Positions 17,884-26,897 of a stretch of DNA of 64,000 nt are shown here, piece by piece. The DNA is taken from assembly GCA_002364085.1 (NCBI GenBank), contig DEXK01000014.1, forward strand, positions 1 through 64,000, read 5' to 3'. Each line of letters starts with the position of its first letter. Within the stretch, counting starts at the first letter, position 1. This stretch comes from Balneolaceae bacterium UBA3186. GTDB taxonomy: Bacteria > Bacteroidota > Rhodothermia > Balneolales > Balneolaceae. Position numbers and translations under genes: made by a program. The notes under the pieces are model-generated. The model saw nothing but the letters and a program-made list of their open reading frames with translations, searched no databases and was not told the DNA's origin.

Positions 17884-19128
17884 ATGGAACGGAACCGTTA
17901 TTTAGTTGGGCTAATTGTATTAACATTTTTCGTTATATCATTTTTGACGAATATAATAGGACCATTGGTTCCTCAAATTATTGAGGATTTCGACTTAAGT
18001 CTTACTTTGGTTGCAGTATTACCTTTCGCTTTTTTTATTGCCTACGGGGTAATGTCAATTCCATCCGGAATATTGATAGAAAAATATGGCGAGAAACCGG
18101 TAATGATCTTAGCATTTTTGATTGCATTTTCAGGTGCTTTCCTATTTGGCTTGTTTCCACAATATATAGTAGCGGTGCTGTCATTATTTTTTATTGGATC
18201 GGGAATGGCTATGCTTCAGGTTGCTATTAATCCATTATTAAGAGTTTCTGGTGGTGAGGAGAATTTCGCTTTTAATTCAGTTATGGCTCAACTTTTCTTT
18301 GGATTGGCATCCTTTTTAAGTCCGTTAGTGTACTCGTACCTGGTCTTGAATATAGGTTCAGATGACATGGGTTTCTTTTTGACAATAATGACAGATCTGG
18401 TTCCGGCAGAGCTTCCATGGGTTTCTTTATATTGGATTTTTGCATTCGTATCAATCCTCATGGTACTTGTAATTACCTTATCTAAATTTCCGGAAGTACT
18501 TAAAAATGAAGATGAAAAAGTAGGTGCTTTAGAAACACACATAGAAATGTTAAAGAACAAAAAAGTAATTCTGTTCTTCTTAGGAATATTCGCATATGTA
18601 GGAGCTGAGCAAGGAGTTGCGAATTGGATCTCAGAATTCCTTTCTTCTTATCATGGCTATGATCCTCAAACAACAGGAGCTTCAACCGTTTCTTGGTTCT
18701 GGGGAATGATGACGGCAGGTACTGTGCTTGGCTTATTTTTATTGAAAGTCATGGATAGTAAGAAAATTCTTGTAGCATTTACTTCAATGGTGCTAATCTG
18801 TTTGGCTACGGCTTTATTTGCCAATGGAGAAATTGCCTTATATGCATTTCCGGCAATAGGCTTCTTTATCGCAGTAATGTGGCCAATCATTTTTTCACTT
18901 GCACTCAATTCTGTTGAGGAACATCATGGAACATTCTCCGGCATATTGGTAACCGGAATTGCAGGAGGCGCTGTTGTTCCACTTATTGTTGGATCAATTG
19001 GTGATGTGTTTGGATTAAGGGTAGGTATGTTATTCTTATTTATTGCTTTTGGATATATACTAAGTATCGGGTTTTGGGCTAAACCTTTGGTAAATAATAA
19101 AACCATAGATTTTGCAGGAAAAGAATAA
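17884..19128 (+). CDS. MFS sugar permease, FucP/NagP-like
   Basis: Predicted 12-helix proton-coupled sugar permease of the inner membrane, 414 residues. The segment GSGMAMLQVAINPLLR (about 103-118) is the FucP-family signature, in which helix 4 carries a QxxxNP motif, and IPSGILIEKYGEKPVM resembles the MFS loop 2-3 motif. FucP-family members import fucose, glucose, GlcNAc or other hexoses; which sugar cannot be read off. Position between susCD and a ROK kinase fits uptake of the monosaccharide that the kinase phosphorylates. The ATG at 17884 gives a normal N-terminus. Confidence 0.9.
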   Translation: MERNRYLVGLIVLTFFVISFLTNIIGPLVPQIIEDFDLSLTLVAVLPFAFFIAYGVMSIPSGILIEKYGEKPVMILAFLIAFSGAFLFGLFPQYIVAVLSLFFIGSGMAMLQVAINPLLRVSGGEENFAFNSVMAQLFFGLASFLSPLVYSYLVLNIGSDDMGFFLTIMTDLVPAELPWVSLYWIFAFVSILMVLVITLSKFPEVLKNEDEKVGALETHIEMLKNKKVILFFLGIFAYVGAEQGVANWISEFLSSYHGYDPQTTGASTVSWFWGMMTAGTVLGLFLLKVMDSKKILVAFTSMVLICLATALFANGEIALYAFPAIGFFIAVMWPIIFSLALNSVEEHHGTFSGILVTGIAGGAVVPLIVGSIGDVFGLRVGMLFLFIAFGYILSIGFWAKPLVNNKTIDFAGKE

Positions 19129-19162
19129 TATCAATTAACACAAACAGAGAGAGAGAGAGGTT

Positions 19163-20023
19163 TTGAGTAAAGGGACTCTTATTGGGATTGACTTAGGAGG
19201 CACAAATGTTAGAGTAGCTACTGTCTTAGATAATAAGATAGAAACTATGATTTCAGAGCCGGTTTCGGGTGCAGATAATGCTGAATTATTGATAAATCAA
19301 ATTAAAAGCATGATTTCAACTTTATGGGATGCAAATATTGAAGGAATAGGAATAGGAGTTCCCAGTGTTGTAGATGTTGAAAAAGGGATTGTTTATGATG
19401 TACAGAATATTCCTTCATGGAAAGAAGTACCGCTTAAACAAATCTTAGAAAACGAATTTGGGAAACCGGTTTTCATCAATAATGATGCTAACTGTTTTGC
19501 ACTTGGAGAAAAATATTTTGGAGAAGCAAAGAACTATAAATCTGTTGTAGGCTTAATATTAGGAACAGGATTTGGTTCTGGTTTAATACTGAACAATATT
19601 TTGTATTCAGGTAATAATTGTGGGGCAGGCGAAGTAGGAATGCTTCCTTATAAAGACTCCATTTTTGAACACTACTGTTCAGGGCAGTTTTTTGAGATCC
19701 ATAAAAAAACTTCAGGTCAGGAGCTTTTTAGTAAAGCTTTAAAAGGCGACAAAGAGGCATTAGAAGCCTATAATGAGTTTGGAGCTCATCTGGGAAACGC
19801 CATAAAAGTGGTAGTGTATGCATACGATCCTGAAATAATTGTTCTTGGAGGAAGTGTTTCAAAAGCGTTTTCATTCTTCAAAGAAAGTATGTTCGAGGCA
19901 TTAGAAGATTTTGCTTACCCAAACTCCATCAGAAATTTAAAAATTACAACTACAGAACGTGAATCGGTCGCAGTATTAGGAGCAGCAGCACTTGTTTTAG
20001 ACCATCAAATTCTCAATAAATAG
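19163..20023 (+). CDS. ROK-family sugar kinase
   Basis: Predicted cytoplasmic kinase for glucose, glucosamine, GlcNAc or a related hexose. It starts with TTG at 19163, after a GAGAGAGAGAGAGG purine run. The ATP phosphate-binding loop GIDLGGTNVR lies at 8-17, the catalytic aspartate is D108 in INNDANCFALGE, and the second phosphate loop is LGTGFGSG (133-140). The usual ROK zinc motif (CxCGxxGC) is absent; the region reads KDSIFEHYCSGQFFEI instead. 286 residues. It is in the operon between permease and lyase-like lipoprotein (7-bp gap to the next gene). Confidence 0.9.
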   Translation: MSKGTLIGIDLGGTNVRVATVLDNKIETMISEPVSGADNAELLINQIKSMISTLWDANIEGIGIGVPSVVDVEKGIVYDVQNIPSWKEVPLKQILENEFGKPVFINNDANCFALGEKYFGEAKNYKSVVGLILGTGFGSGLILNNILYSGNNCGAGEVGMLPYKDSIFEHYCSGQFFEIHKKTSGQELFSKALKGDKEALEAYNEFGAHLGNAIKVVVYAYDPEIIVLGGSVSKAFSFFKESMFEALEDFAYPNSIRNLKITTTERESVAVLGAAALVLDHQILNK

Positions 20024-20030
20024 GAATATC

Positions 20031-22718
20031 ATGAAAGAATCAGTATTAAAATTAAGAGGGAAAAGGTTTCTAATAGCAGGAATCGTGATGGCTTTTATAA
20101 GCTGTAGTGTACCTAAAGATTCGACTTTGATTCCAATTACTGTAGAAAACAACATACCTGGCACACCACAGGTTTTTGGAGTTCCAATCCCTGAAGGGGA
20201 GCTTTACTCTCCGGATCATGTTAGAGTATTGGATAGCAATGGCAAAGAAATTCCATCTCAAATAACAAAAGTAACTACGTGGAAGCCATCAGATAATAGT
20301 ATAAAATGGCTCTGGGTTTTCTTTTTTACAGAGGATGGAAATGAATATAGTGTTGAATATGGTGAGGATATCAGAAATGCCCGGGATTATGATCAGAAAT
20401 TAACAGTAAAGAATAACCAAAGACAAAATGGCGAAGTTGAAGTAAATACGGGGCCTTTGAGATTTGTTGTTAATAAAGGAGAAGGTGGCGGTTTTCAAAA
20501 CTCACCGGCAGGTAGTGGTTTTCTGGATAAAGTAGAACTGGACATTGATGGAGACGGTTTTACAGATGATGATGTTATAGCAATGGGAGAAGCAGGAAGA
20601 AGTTCTTTTCTTGATCTTTTGGACGATGCAGGAATAGACAGATCAAAAGCTGTAGTTCTAAAAACAGTAAAAGAATTAGGAACCGGTCCGTTACATGCTA
20701 TTATCCGTATAGAAGGTGAATATGAATACAAGCGTGGAGATAACAATAAAGCACCATTTACAACCAGGATTCATGCTTATGCAGGTAAGAGCTACATAAA
20801 AGTTCAGCATACTTTCGTATACACAGGAGAACCTGATCACCATAAAAAACAAGAAGGTGAATATGAAGCTATTGCAACTGAAAATGGTAAAATTATAGAT
20901 GAATCCCTTCTTAGGAATGATGCAGGATTCACAAAGCCAAACGACAGAATTGAAGCTACAGGTTTATCTCTGAACTATAATATGGATGAATCCAAGACAG
21001 TAACCTCTGCATATTATGAAGGAAAATGGTGGGACACATCAAACAGTACTGTTGTTCAAAGTCCTTTAGCGGGTTCAGCTTCAGTGTTGCAAACAGGGCC
21101 AAATACATCTCAAATTCCGGAACTTAAAAATTCATCTCCCGAGAAAAGAATGGAAAATGAATTCAGTTCAATCATAAATATTGATGGAAGCACTGATCTG
21201 AATAAAGAAAGATCTCCGGGTTGGTTAGATATTTCGGATAACAAATGGGGAGTTACTCTAAGTTTCCAAAGTTTTTTTGAAGAATACCCAAAGGAGATTG
21301 CTGTTGATGGCAATAATAATAAAGTAACAGCCTATATCTGGACTCCATCAGTTGAGCCATTGAGTTTTGCGAAAAAAGACAGTGAAAACGATAGTGGAAT
21401 GATTGGGAATTTTGCTCAAGGGCTGGCTAAAACTACTGAAGTGGTATTTAACTTTCACAAGAAAAGCGCAGTTGAAGATATTTCTAAAGATGTACAGCGC
21501 TTTATGGATTCTCCGGTAACACATGCTTCTCCCGAATGGTACGCTGAAAGTGAAGCATTTGGTAAAATGACTGAAAGCCTGGATAAGTACGCTGCCTATG
21601 AAAGAGGTATAGATTATAAATTGAACTGGATGAAGTTCAACCAACAATGGGAGCCATGGTTTGGAATGCTTAATTATGGTGATAATCTGACTTACTTTTA
21701 CGGATACGAATGGTTTCAATGGACAAACAATGAGCCGGGCAACGATTATATGTGGTGGTTGCAATTTATCAGAACCGGAAACCCTATGTATTACAAAATT
21801 GCTAAAGCTGCAAGTGCTCATACTATGGATGTAGATAATATACATTGGCCTAAAGACCCGGTGTATTATGGTGACACAAACGAGTCATTGCATGCATTTC
21901 AACATGAGGATCTTCCGGAAGGTTCGCCTTATGTAGGGATGGGAAGGAGACACGCGTCACAGCATTTTACCTCATTATTGAGTGCACATGTTTGGGTTCC
22001 GGGTTGGACTACTTCGTATTATTTAGATGCAAATCATAGAGGTTTAGAAGTAGCTAAGCTGACAGGTGATTATTACGTAAAAAGGGTTTTTGGTGATCAT
22101 GGACTTAGAGGAAGGCGGCTTTATTTATCTGTTTGGAACTTAGCTGAGATCTATGACGCAACAAAGTCTGATAAATATTATAACGAGCTTGAAGACAGAG
22201 TTAAGTTAATGCTTGAACTACAAAAAGATCCTGATCAGGGAGGGGAGCTGGTGATAAATAGGTATGGGTATGCTCAGGTATATGCTAGTAACGGTTTACG
22301 TAAATATTATCAGTTTACCGGAAGTCAGGAAGTAAAAGACGCAGTGGTAGATCATGCAAGAACCCTAAGAGATGTTCCACCGCTTAATCATGATATGGAA
22401 TCTTACCTTTCTTCAATAAGTAGTTTGGTTCTGGGTTATGAATATTCCGGAGAAAAAAGTTTACTTGATGAGGCGGTTAAACGTGCCAGGTATTTAAAAA
22501 CAGAAGAATTGGTTCAGGATTTTAATTCATACCAAAACCAAAAAATTCTGGCGGATGCTCTTGAAGAGGCGAGTAATTTCCCGAAAGATCCAGGAGCAAG
22601 AAGACCTCCGATCTGGCAGATAACAAATGGGTTAAGAGTTTTTGGCTGGACAAGCATTTATAATGTACCTTATCTGGAATATTGGATGGAAAAAGAAAAT
22701 TATCCGGCAGAAAAGTAA
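20031..22718 (+). CDS. Exo-rhamnogalacturonan-lyase-like / YetA-like lipoprotein (PL26-related)
   Basis: An 895-residue predicted lipoprotein (lipobox FISC, C25) that I place in the PcRGLX/YetA-like family by overall pattern: an N-terminal beta domain with IPGTPQVFGVPIPEGEL and SIKWLWVFF, a central beta region with RIHAYAGKSYIKVQHTFVYT, and a C-terminal alpha-helical domain rich in Trp, Tyr and His (EWFQWTNNEPGNDYMWWLQF, YYLDANHRGLEVAKLTGDYY). PcRGLX is the founding PL26 rhamnogalacturonan exolyase. It would act in the periplasm or at the surface on a uronate-containing glycan. Exact activity is uncertain. It is flanked by the ROK kinase and a DASS transporter at 7 and 18 bp. Confidence 0.75.
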   Translation: MKESVLKLRGKRFLIAGIVMAFISCSVPKDSTLIPITVENNIPGTPQVFGVPIPEGELYSPDHVRVLDSNGKEIPSQITKVTTWKPSDNSIKWLWVFFFTEDGNEYSVEYGEDIRNARDYDQKLTVKNNQRQNGEVEVNTGPLRFVVNKGEGGGFQNSPAGSGFLDKVELDIDGDGFTDDDVIAMGEAGRSSFLDLLDDAGIDRSKAVVLKTVKELGTGPLHAIIRIEGEYEYKRGDNNKAPFTTRIHAYAGKSYIKVQHTFVYTGEPDHHKKQEGEYEAIATENGKIIDESLLRNDAGFTKPNDRIEATGLSLNYNMDESKTVTSAYYEGKWWDTSNSTVVQSPLAGSASVLQTGPNTSQIPELKNSSPEKRMENEFSSIINIDGSTDLNKERSPGWLDISDNKWGVTLSFQSFFEEYPKEIAVDGNNNKVTAYIWTPSVEPLSFAKKDSENDSGMIGNFAQGLAKTTEVVFNFHKKSAVEDISKDVQRFMDSPVTHASPEWYAESEAFGKMTESLDKYAAYERGIDYKLNWMKFNQQWEPWFGMLNYGDNLTYFYGYEWFQWTNNEPGNDYMWWLQFIRTGNPMYYKIAKAASAHTMDVDNIHWPKDPVYYGDTNESLHAFQHEDLPEGSPYVGMGRRHASQHFTSLLSAHVWVPGWTTSYYLDANHRGLEVAKLTGDYYVKRVFGDHGLRGRRLYLSVWNLAEIYDATKSDKYYNELEDRVKLMLELQKDPDQGGELVINRYGYAQVYASNGLRKYYQFTGSQEVKDAVVDHARTLRDVPPLNHDMESYLSSISSLVLGYEYSGEKSLLDEAVKRARYLKTEELVQDFNSYQNQKILADALEEASNFPKDPGARRPPIWQITNGLRVFGWTSIYNVPYLEYWMEKENYPAEK

Positions 22719-22736
22719 CTTTAGCAATAGAATTTT

Positions 22737-24197
22737 ATGCAAGAATTAGGGAAAAGAGCAGGGTTATTCGGTGGAATACTGGTATTCATAATCTTCTTGT
22801 TTTTACCTGTTCCGGAAGGTCTTTCTGAGGCTGCGTGGAAAACAGCTGCAGTAACTATTCTAATGGGGATATGGTGGATAACGGAAGCCATTCCAATTTC
22901 TGCAACGGCACTATTGCCAATTGTACTTTTTCCTGTTCTGGGTGTATTTAGTATTGGGGATGCAACAGGCCCGTATGCAAACCCGCTTATCTTTTTATTT
23001 ATGGGAGGTTTTGTAATAGCTCTGGCAATGGAGAAGTGGAATCTTCATAAAAGAATAGCCATTACAATTGTAAATCTGGTGGGGATAAAACCATCTTCAG
23101 TTATTATTGGTTTTATCATAGCATCGGCATTTCTGAGTATGTGGGTTAGTAATACGGCAACAGCGATCATGATGCTTCCAATAGCAATGTCTATTTTAGA
23201 GTTGTTAGACAAGAATGATAAATCTGCTAAGATAAACTTCGAGATCGTATTAGTTCTTACCATTGCTTACGCATGTAATATCGGTGGCATGGGAACTTTG
23301 ATAGGGACTCCTCCAAATGCATTACTGGCCGGATTCGTACTTGAAAACTATGATATAGAAATCAGTTTTCTGGATTGGATGATGGTTGGAGTGCCGATCA
23401 TGCTTGTGTCACTTCCTTTAATGTATGTTATACTTACTAAGTTCGTCTATCCTATCAGGATCAAAGAACTACCGGGAGGAAAGGAATTAATCCAATCTCA
23501 AATGGAAAGGCTGGGTAATATTTCCAATCAGGAAAAGAAAGTAGCCGTAGTGTTTGTTTCTGCCGCGTTACTTTGGATGTTTCGCCCTTTGCTTTCTTCT
23601 GCTATACCGGGATTGTCTGATGCAGGAATAGCAATTGGAGCAGCTGTAGCCTTTTTTATGATTCCGGCAAATTCAGAAGAGAACCGATTTTTGCTGAAAT
23701 GGTCTGATACAAAACGATTGCCATGGGGAGTGTTAATTCTCTTTGGTGGAGGATTGAGTATGGCATCAGCTATAAGTAGCACAGGGCTAGCAACATGGAT
23801 CGGTTCCGGAATTGGAAGCCTGAATACTTGGCCGATCATCTTGATCATTTTAATTGTAATTGCACTGATCGTTTTCTTGACAGAAATGACAAGTAATACA
23901 GCATCAACTGCAGCATTTTTGCCAATTTTGGCTTCTGTTGCAATTGGATTGGGAGAAAATCCATTTTTACTGGCTATTCCAACAGTATTGGGAGCAAGCT
24001 GTGCGTTCATGCTTCCGGTTGCAACACCTCCAAATGCCATTGTTTATGGAAGTGGAAAAATAAGTATTCCTGAAATGTCTAAAGCCGGATTATGGCTCAA
24101 TATAATGTTCATACTACTGCTTACTGTCGCTTCTTTAACACTGGTAAGTTGGGTATTCGGAATTGAAATAGGTGTTTTACCCGAATGGGTTAAATAA
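22737..24197 (+). CDS. DASS-family anion/sodium symporter (SLC13-like)
   Basis: Predicted sodium-coupled importer of dicarboxylates or other organic or inorganic anions, inner membrane, 486 residues with about 11-12 helices. Family marks are WWITEAIPISATALLPIVLF (about 42-61), the sodium-site loop SNTATAIMMLPIA (about 139-151), IGTPPNALLAGF (about 196-207), SNTASTAAFLPILA (about 386-399) and ATPPNAIVYGSGK (about 428-440). As the last gene of the sugar operon it may import an acidic breakdown product, such as a uronate derivative (inference). Confidence 0.92.
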   Translation: MQELGKRAGLFGGILVFIIFLFLPVPEGLSEAAWKTAAVTILMGIWWITEAIPISATALLPIVLFPVLGVFSIGDATGPYANPLIFLFMGGFVIALAMEKWNLHKRIAITIVNLVGIKPSSVIIGFIIASAFLSMWVSNTATAIMMLPIAMSILELLDKNDKSAKINFEIVLVLTIAYACNIGGMGTLIGTPPNALLAGFVLENYDIEISFLDWMMVGVPIMLVSLPLMYVILTKFVYPIRIKELPGGKELIQSQMERLGNISNQEKKVAVVFVSAALLWMFRPLLSSAIPGLSDAGIAIGAAVAFFMIPANSEENRFLLKWSDTKRLPWGVLILFGGGLSMASAISSTGLATWIGSGIGSLNTWPIILIILIVIALIVFLTEMTSNTASTAAFLPILASVAIGLGENPFLLAIPTVLGASCAFMLPVATPPNAIVYGSGKISIPEMSKAGLWLNIMFILLLTVASLTLVSWVFGIEIGVLPEWVK

Positions 24198-24314
24198 TCA
24201 GGGCAAGTTAAAAAGAGAAGTAAAAGCCCAAAAGATCAGAATGAACACAATTCCTGTTATAAAAACAGCGATGTAGGTCTTGGTCCAGTTGGTGGTTGAG
24301 TTTTCTTCTTTCAT
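24198..24314 (-). CDS. Single-helix membrane microprotein (38 aa)
   Basis: A short open frame starting with ATG at 24314 and ending with TGA at 24198. It reads MKEENSTTNWTKTYIAVFIT at the start and continues into a hydrophobic helix (YIAVFITGIVFILIFWAF) before LFNLP. The layout, a polar Asn-Trp-Thr start, one helix and a short tail, is that of small membrane subunits that accompany transporters in Bacteroidota. It lies 22 bp after the WbqC-like gene on the same strand and abuts the DASS gene convergently. The ribosome-binding site is weak. Function unknown. Confidence 0.5.
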   Translation of the reverse strand: MKEENSTTNWTKTYIAVFITGIVFILIFWAFTSLFNLP

Positions 24315-24336
24315 GACGGATGATAGGGATTGAACA

Positions 24337-24996
24337 CTACAATTTCTCTAAAATTCTGAAACTCTCTACGCCTTTATTTAATAAGAGATCTATTACGGAA
24401 CAACCTTCTACAAATCCGGGATAAGACTGATCATACACCGGATGCTTTTCAAGAGCTATTTTAGCTTGCTTGGTTTGTCGCTGGTAGTTTTTAGATTGAT
24501 GCTCCAGATACAAAACATCAGCAGATAAGTTTTTCATCGTTTCATCTGGGAAAGTGCTGTAACCTGTTACTTTACTAGCAAGTTCGTAATCAATTTCAAT
24601 TTCCAGGTAGCGAAGTAATCGTTCAAAGAAGTAGAGATTGAATTCCATTAAATATTCAAACTCGAACGCTTGTTGAATGTTATGATAGAGTTCATCTTCA
24701 AAATGATCGAAGTAAGTAGCGTTTCTATAATTGTGAAGGATGGCATTCCAGAAAGGCTCAAACCATTGCTGATCATGATCTAGTCGTACATCTTTGATTG
24801 CTTTTTTACGATCTTCTGAAACTACTGGAAGGTTGATCCACTGAGAATCCTCTTCATTTCTGATTTCCGCCCGATGCGTTCTTCCTTTACGAGACCATTT
24901 TTCCACATCCGTAAAGATAACCCGATCTGCTTTCAGCATAGAAGCCAGGTCGTATAGATTTGGAGCAAATTGGGGAGTGAGTATGGCTAAAGCCAA
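24337..24996 (-). CDS. WbqC-like family protein
   Basis: Member of the WbqC-like family, linked to polysaccharide biosynthesis but biochemically uncharacterised; cytoplasmic. The family start LAILTPQFAPNLYDLASML is followed by conserved WINLPV and QWFEPFWNAILHNYRNATYF segments. I use the TTG at 24996, because the longer frame (ATG at 25041) would take its first 15 residues from the hairpin repeat upstream and family members begin right at the LAIL strand. Length is then about 219 residues, typical of the family. It is divergent from gltX and probably co-transcribed with the microprotein downstream. Confidence 0.85.
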   Translation of the reverse strand: MALAILTPQFAPNLYDLASMLKADRVIFTDVEKWSRKGRTHRAEIRNEEDSQWINLPVVSEDRKKAIKDVRLDHDQQWFEPFWNAILHNYRNATYFDHFEDELYHNIQQAFEFEYLMEFNLYFFERLLRYLEIEIDYELASKVTGYSTFPDETMKNLSADVLYLEHQSKNYQRQTKQAKIALEKHPVYDQSYPGFVEGCSVIDLLLNKGVESFRILEKL

Positions 24997-25074
24997 TTTT
25001 GAATTATGAATTATGAATGTTGAGTTAAGAAAATACCACATTCATAATTCAAAATTAAGCATTCAAAATTTCTT
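24995..25074. repeat. Intergenic hairpin built from a 7-bp tandem word
   Basis: GAATTATGAATG (25008-25019) is perfectly complementary to CATTCATAATTC (25039-25050), and a longer register pairs 24995-25011 with 25040-25056. The left arm holds tandem AATTATG words, and AATTCAAAATT-type copies continue to about 25074. It lies in the divergent gap between wbqC-like and gltX. Same architecture as the asd/glyS hairpin with a different word. Confidence 0.75.
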
Positions 25075-25124
25075 ATCTTTAAAGCTCAGAAATAATAGAA
25101 TTCATCAAAATTTAGTTAGAAAAT

Positions 25125-26606
25125 ATGAGCGTTCGCGTACGTTTTGCTCCATCACCAACAGGATTTCTTCACATCGGCGGTCTCCGCACGGCATTATATA
25201 ATTATCTGTTTGCCAAACATCATGGAGGAACTTTTGTACTTAGAATTGAAGACACGGATCAATCTCGTTATGTAGAAGATGCCGAACAGGATATTATCGA
25301 TTCTTTGGAGTGGGCCGGAATGACGATCGATGAAGGCCCGACAAATCCCGGAGAATTTGGTCCCTATAGACAGAGTGAGCGTAAGGAAATGTATCACAAA
25401 TATGCCAAGCAGTTGATCGAAAGTGGTCATGCGTATTATGCCTTTGATACTACCGAAGAGATCGATCAGATGAGAGAGCGATTAAAAGCTTCCGGAAATC
25501 CGTCTCCGAGTTACGATTCTATCACCCGACAGTCAATGAAAAACAGTTTGACACTTCCGCAGGATGAAGTAGAAAAAAAACTGGAAAACGGCGATGAATA
25601 TGTGATTCGATTAAAAGTCCCAAGAAGAGAAACCGTAAAGTTTGAAGACCTTATTCGCGGAATAGTTTCTTTTGAAACTGCAGGATTAGATGATCAGGTT
25701 TTGATGAAGTCAGATGGAATGCCGACCTATCATCTAGCGAATGTTGTGGATGATCATACGATGAATATCACACATGTAATTCGTGGAGAAGAATGGCTGA
25801 GTTCAGCTCCAAAGCACATGTTGTTATATAAAGCCTTTGGATGGGAAGCACCAACTATGGCGCATCTGCCTTTGATCATGAGTCCAAGCGGTGGAAAGCT
25901 TTCTAAGAGAAAAGCTGAAAGTGAAGGAATTCCGGTAAACACCAAAGATTATATCGCAGGAAACTATGAGCCGGAAGCCTTGATCAATTTCTTAGCGTAT
26001 TTGGGATGGAGTCCGGGAGATGATTCTGAAATCCATGATATGAAAGAATTGTGTGAGCTGTTCACACTTGATCGTGTGAGTAAAGGTGGTGCTGTATTCA
26101 ATTACAAGAAGCTGATGTGGTACAACGAACATTACATTCGCGAGACTTCTGTTGCTGACTTACTTCCAAGAGTAAAAGAATTAGCTGAAGAGGCAGGTTT
26201 TGACACAAGGGATGACGAGTACTTAGAAACCGTAGTAGGTTTGCTACACGAACGCGTTTCCAAAGTTGATGAATTTGTTGCGATGGGCTCTTTTTTCTTT
26301 GAAGCTCCAAAAGAATACGATGAGAACGCTCTCAAAAAATGGAAAGACGACAGTGCAGGATTAGTTACTTCTTACAAAGAAAAAGTAGAAGCGTTATCTG
26401 ATAACGAATTTGAAGCAGCTACCCTGAAATCCAAGTTGGAAGAAACAATTACAGAACATGAAGTTGGTTTTGGCAAACTAATGATGCCACTTCGAATTGC
26501 GGTAACCGGACAAGGTTTTGGTCCTGATTTGTTTGAATCACTTGAGCTTCTCGGCAAAGATGAAGTGTTAAGCAGGATAGATGTGGCATTGGAGAGGTTA
26601 GGGTAG
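25125..26606 (+). CDS. gltX: Glutamyl-tRNA synthetase
   Basis: Charges tRNA-Glu, which feeds both translation and, through HemA, tetrapyrrole synthesis. Class I enzyme of 493 residues: RFAPSPTGFLHIGGLRTALY holds the HIGH-type motif (16-19), and KLSKRK (258-263) is the KMSKS loop. It lacks an obvious zinc-cysteine cluster in the connective domain. The ATG at 25125 gives the standard MSVRVRFAPSPTG start. It is a lone gene, followed by a repeat-rich gap. Confidence 0.97.
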   Translation: MSVRVRFAPSPTGFLHIGGLRTALYNYLFAKHHGGTFVLRIEDTDQSRYVEDAEQDIIDSLEWAGMTIDEGPTNPGEFGPYRQSERKEMYHKYAKQLIESGHAYYAFDTTEEIDQMRERLKASGNPSPSYDSITRQSMKNSLTLPQDEVEKKLENGDEYVIRLKVPRRETVKFEDLIRGIVSFETAGLDDQVLMKSDGMPTYHLANVVDDHTMNITHVIRGEEWLSSAPKHMLLYKAFGWEAPTMAHLPLIMSPSGGKLSKRKAESEGIPVNTKDYIAGNYEPEALINFLAYLGWSPGDDSEIHDMKELCELFTLDRVSKGGAVFNYKKLMWYNEHYIRETSVADLLPRVKELAEEAGFDTRDDEYLETVVGLLHERVSKVDEFVAMGSFFFEAPKEYDENALKKWKDDSAGLVTSYKEKVEALSDNEFEAATLKSKLEETITEHEVGFGKLMMPLRIAVTGQGFGPDLFESLELLGKDEVLSRIDVALERLG

Positions 26607-26630
26607 TTAGTTGGGTCAGAATCACGTTCT

Positions 26631-26711
26631 TGTCATTTCGACCGGAGGGAGAAATCTAAACTTTCGGTTTGATAAAGATATTTAGATTTCTCACATCCGT
26701 TCGAAATGACA
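26631..26711. repeat. Dispersed palindromic repeat with TGTCATTTCGA ends
   Basis: An 81-bp imperfect hairpin. Outer arms TGTCATTTCGA (26631-26641) and TCGAAATGACA (26701-26711) are perfect, as are inner arms AGAAATCTAAA (26650-26660) and TTTAGATTTCT (26681-26691). A second member lies at 54003-54084, also just downstream of a plus-strand gene. Both share the left-arm word CATTTCGACC followed by AGGGAGAAATCT. The family resembles REP-type intergenic repeats common in this phylum. Confidence 0.85.
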
Positions 26712-26740
26712 GGTGATTTTATAATCAAAAAACAGAAAAA

Positions 26741-26777
26741 TCATCCTGAGGAAACTTCCGAAGGATCTACTTGATGA
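26741..26777. repeat. Short dispersed repeat with TCATCCTGAG start
   Basis: TCATCCTGAGGAA at 26741 is followed by AGGATCTACTTGATGA, forming a weak palindrome (ATCCT with AGGAT). The opening word TCATCCTGAG recurs at about 27715, and a relative TCATCTTGAAGATTC at 27835. These look like pieces of a dispersed intergenic repeat. Confidence 0.5.
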
Positions 26778-26897
26778 TCAGCAATGTAGAAATTCTGTTA
26801 GTGCTTAGAATTTTAATGTAAATTGAATGAATCAATATTCGCAAGTATATTTCATTCATTAGGTCTTGCTTAATGACCTAACGTCAAAATTTATTTT

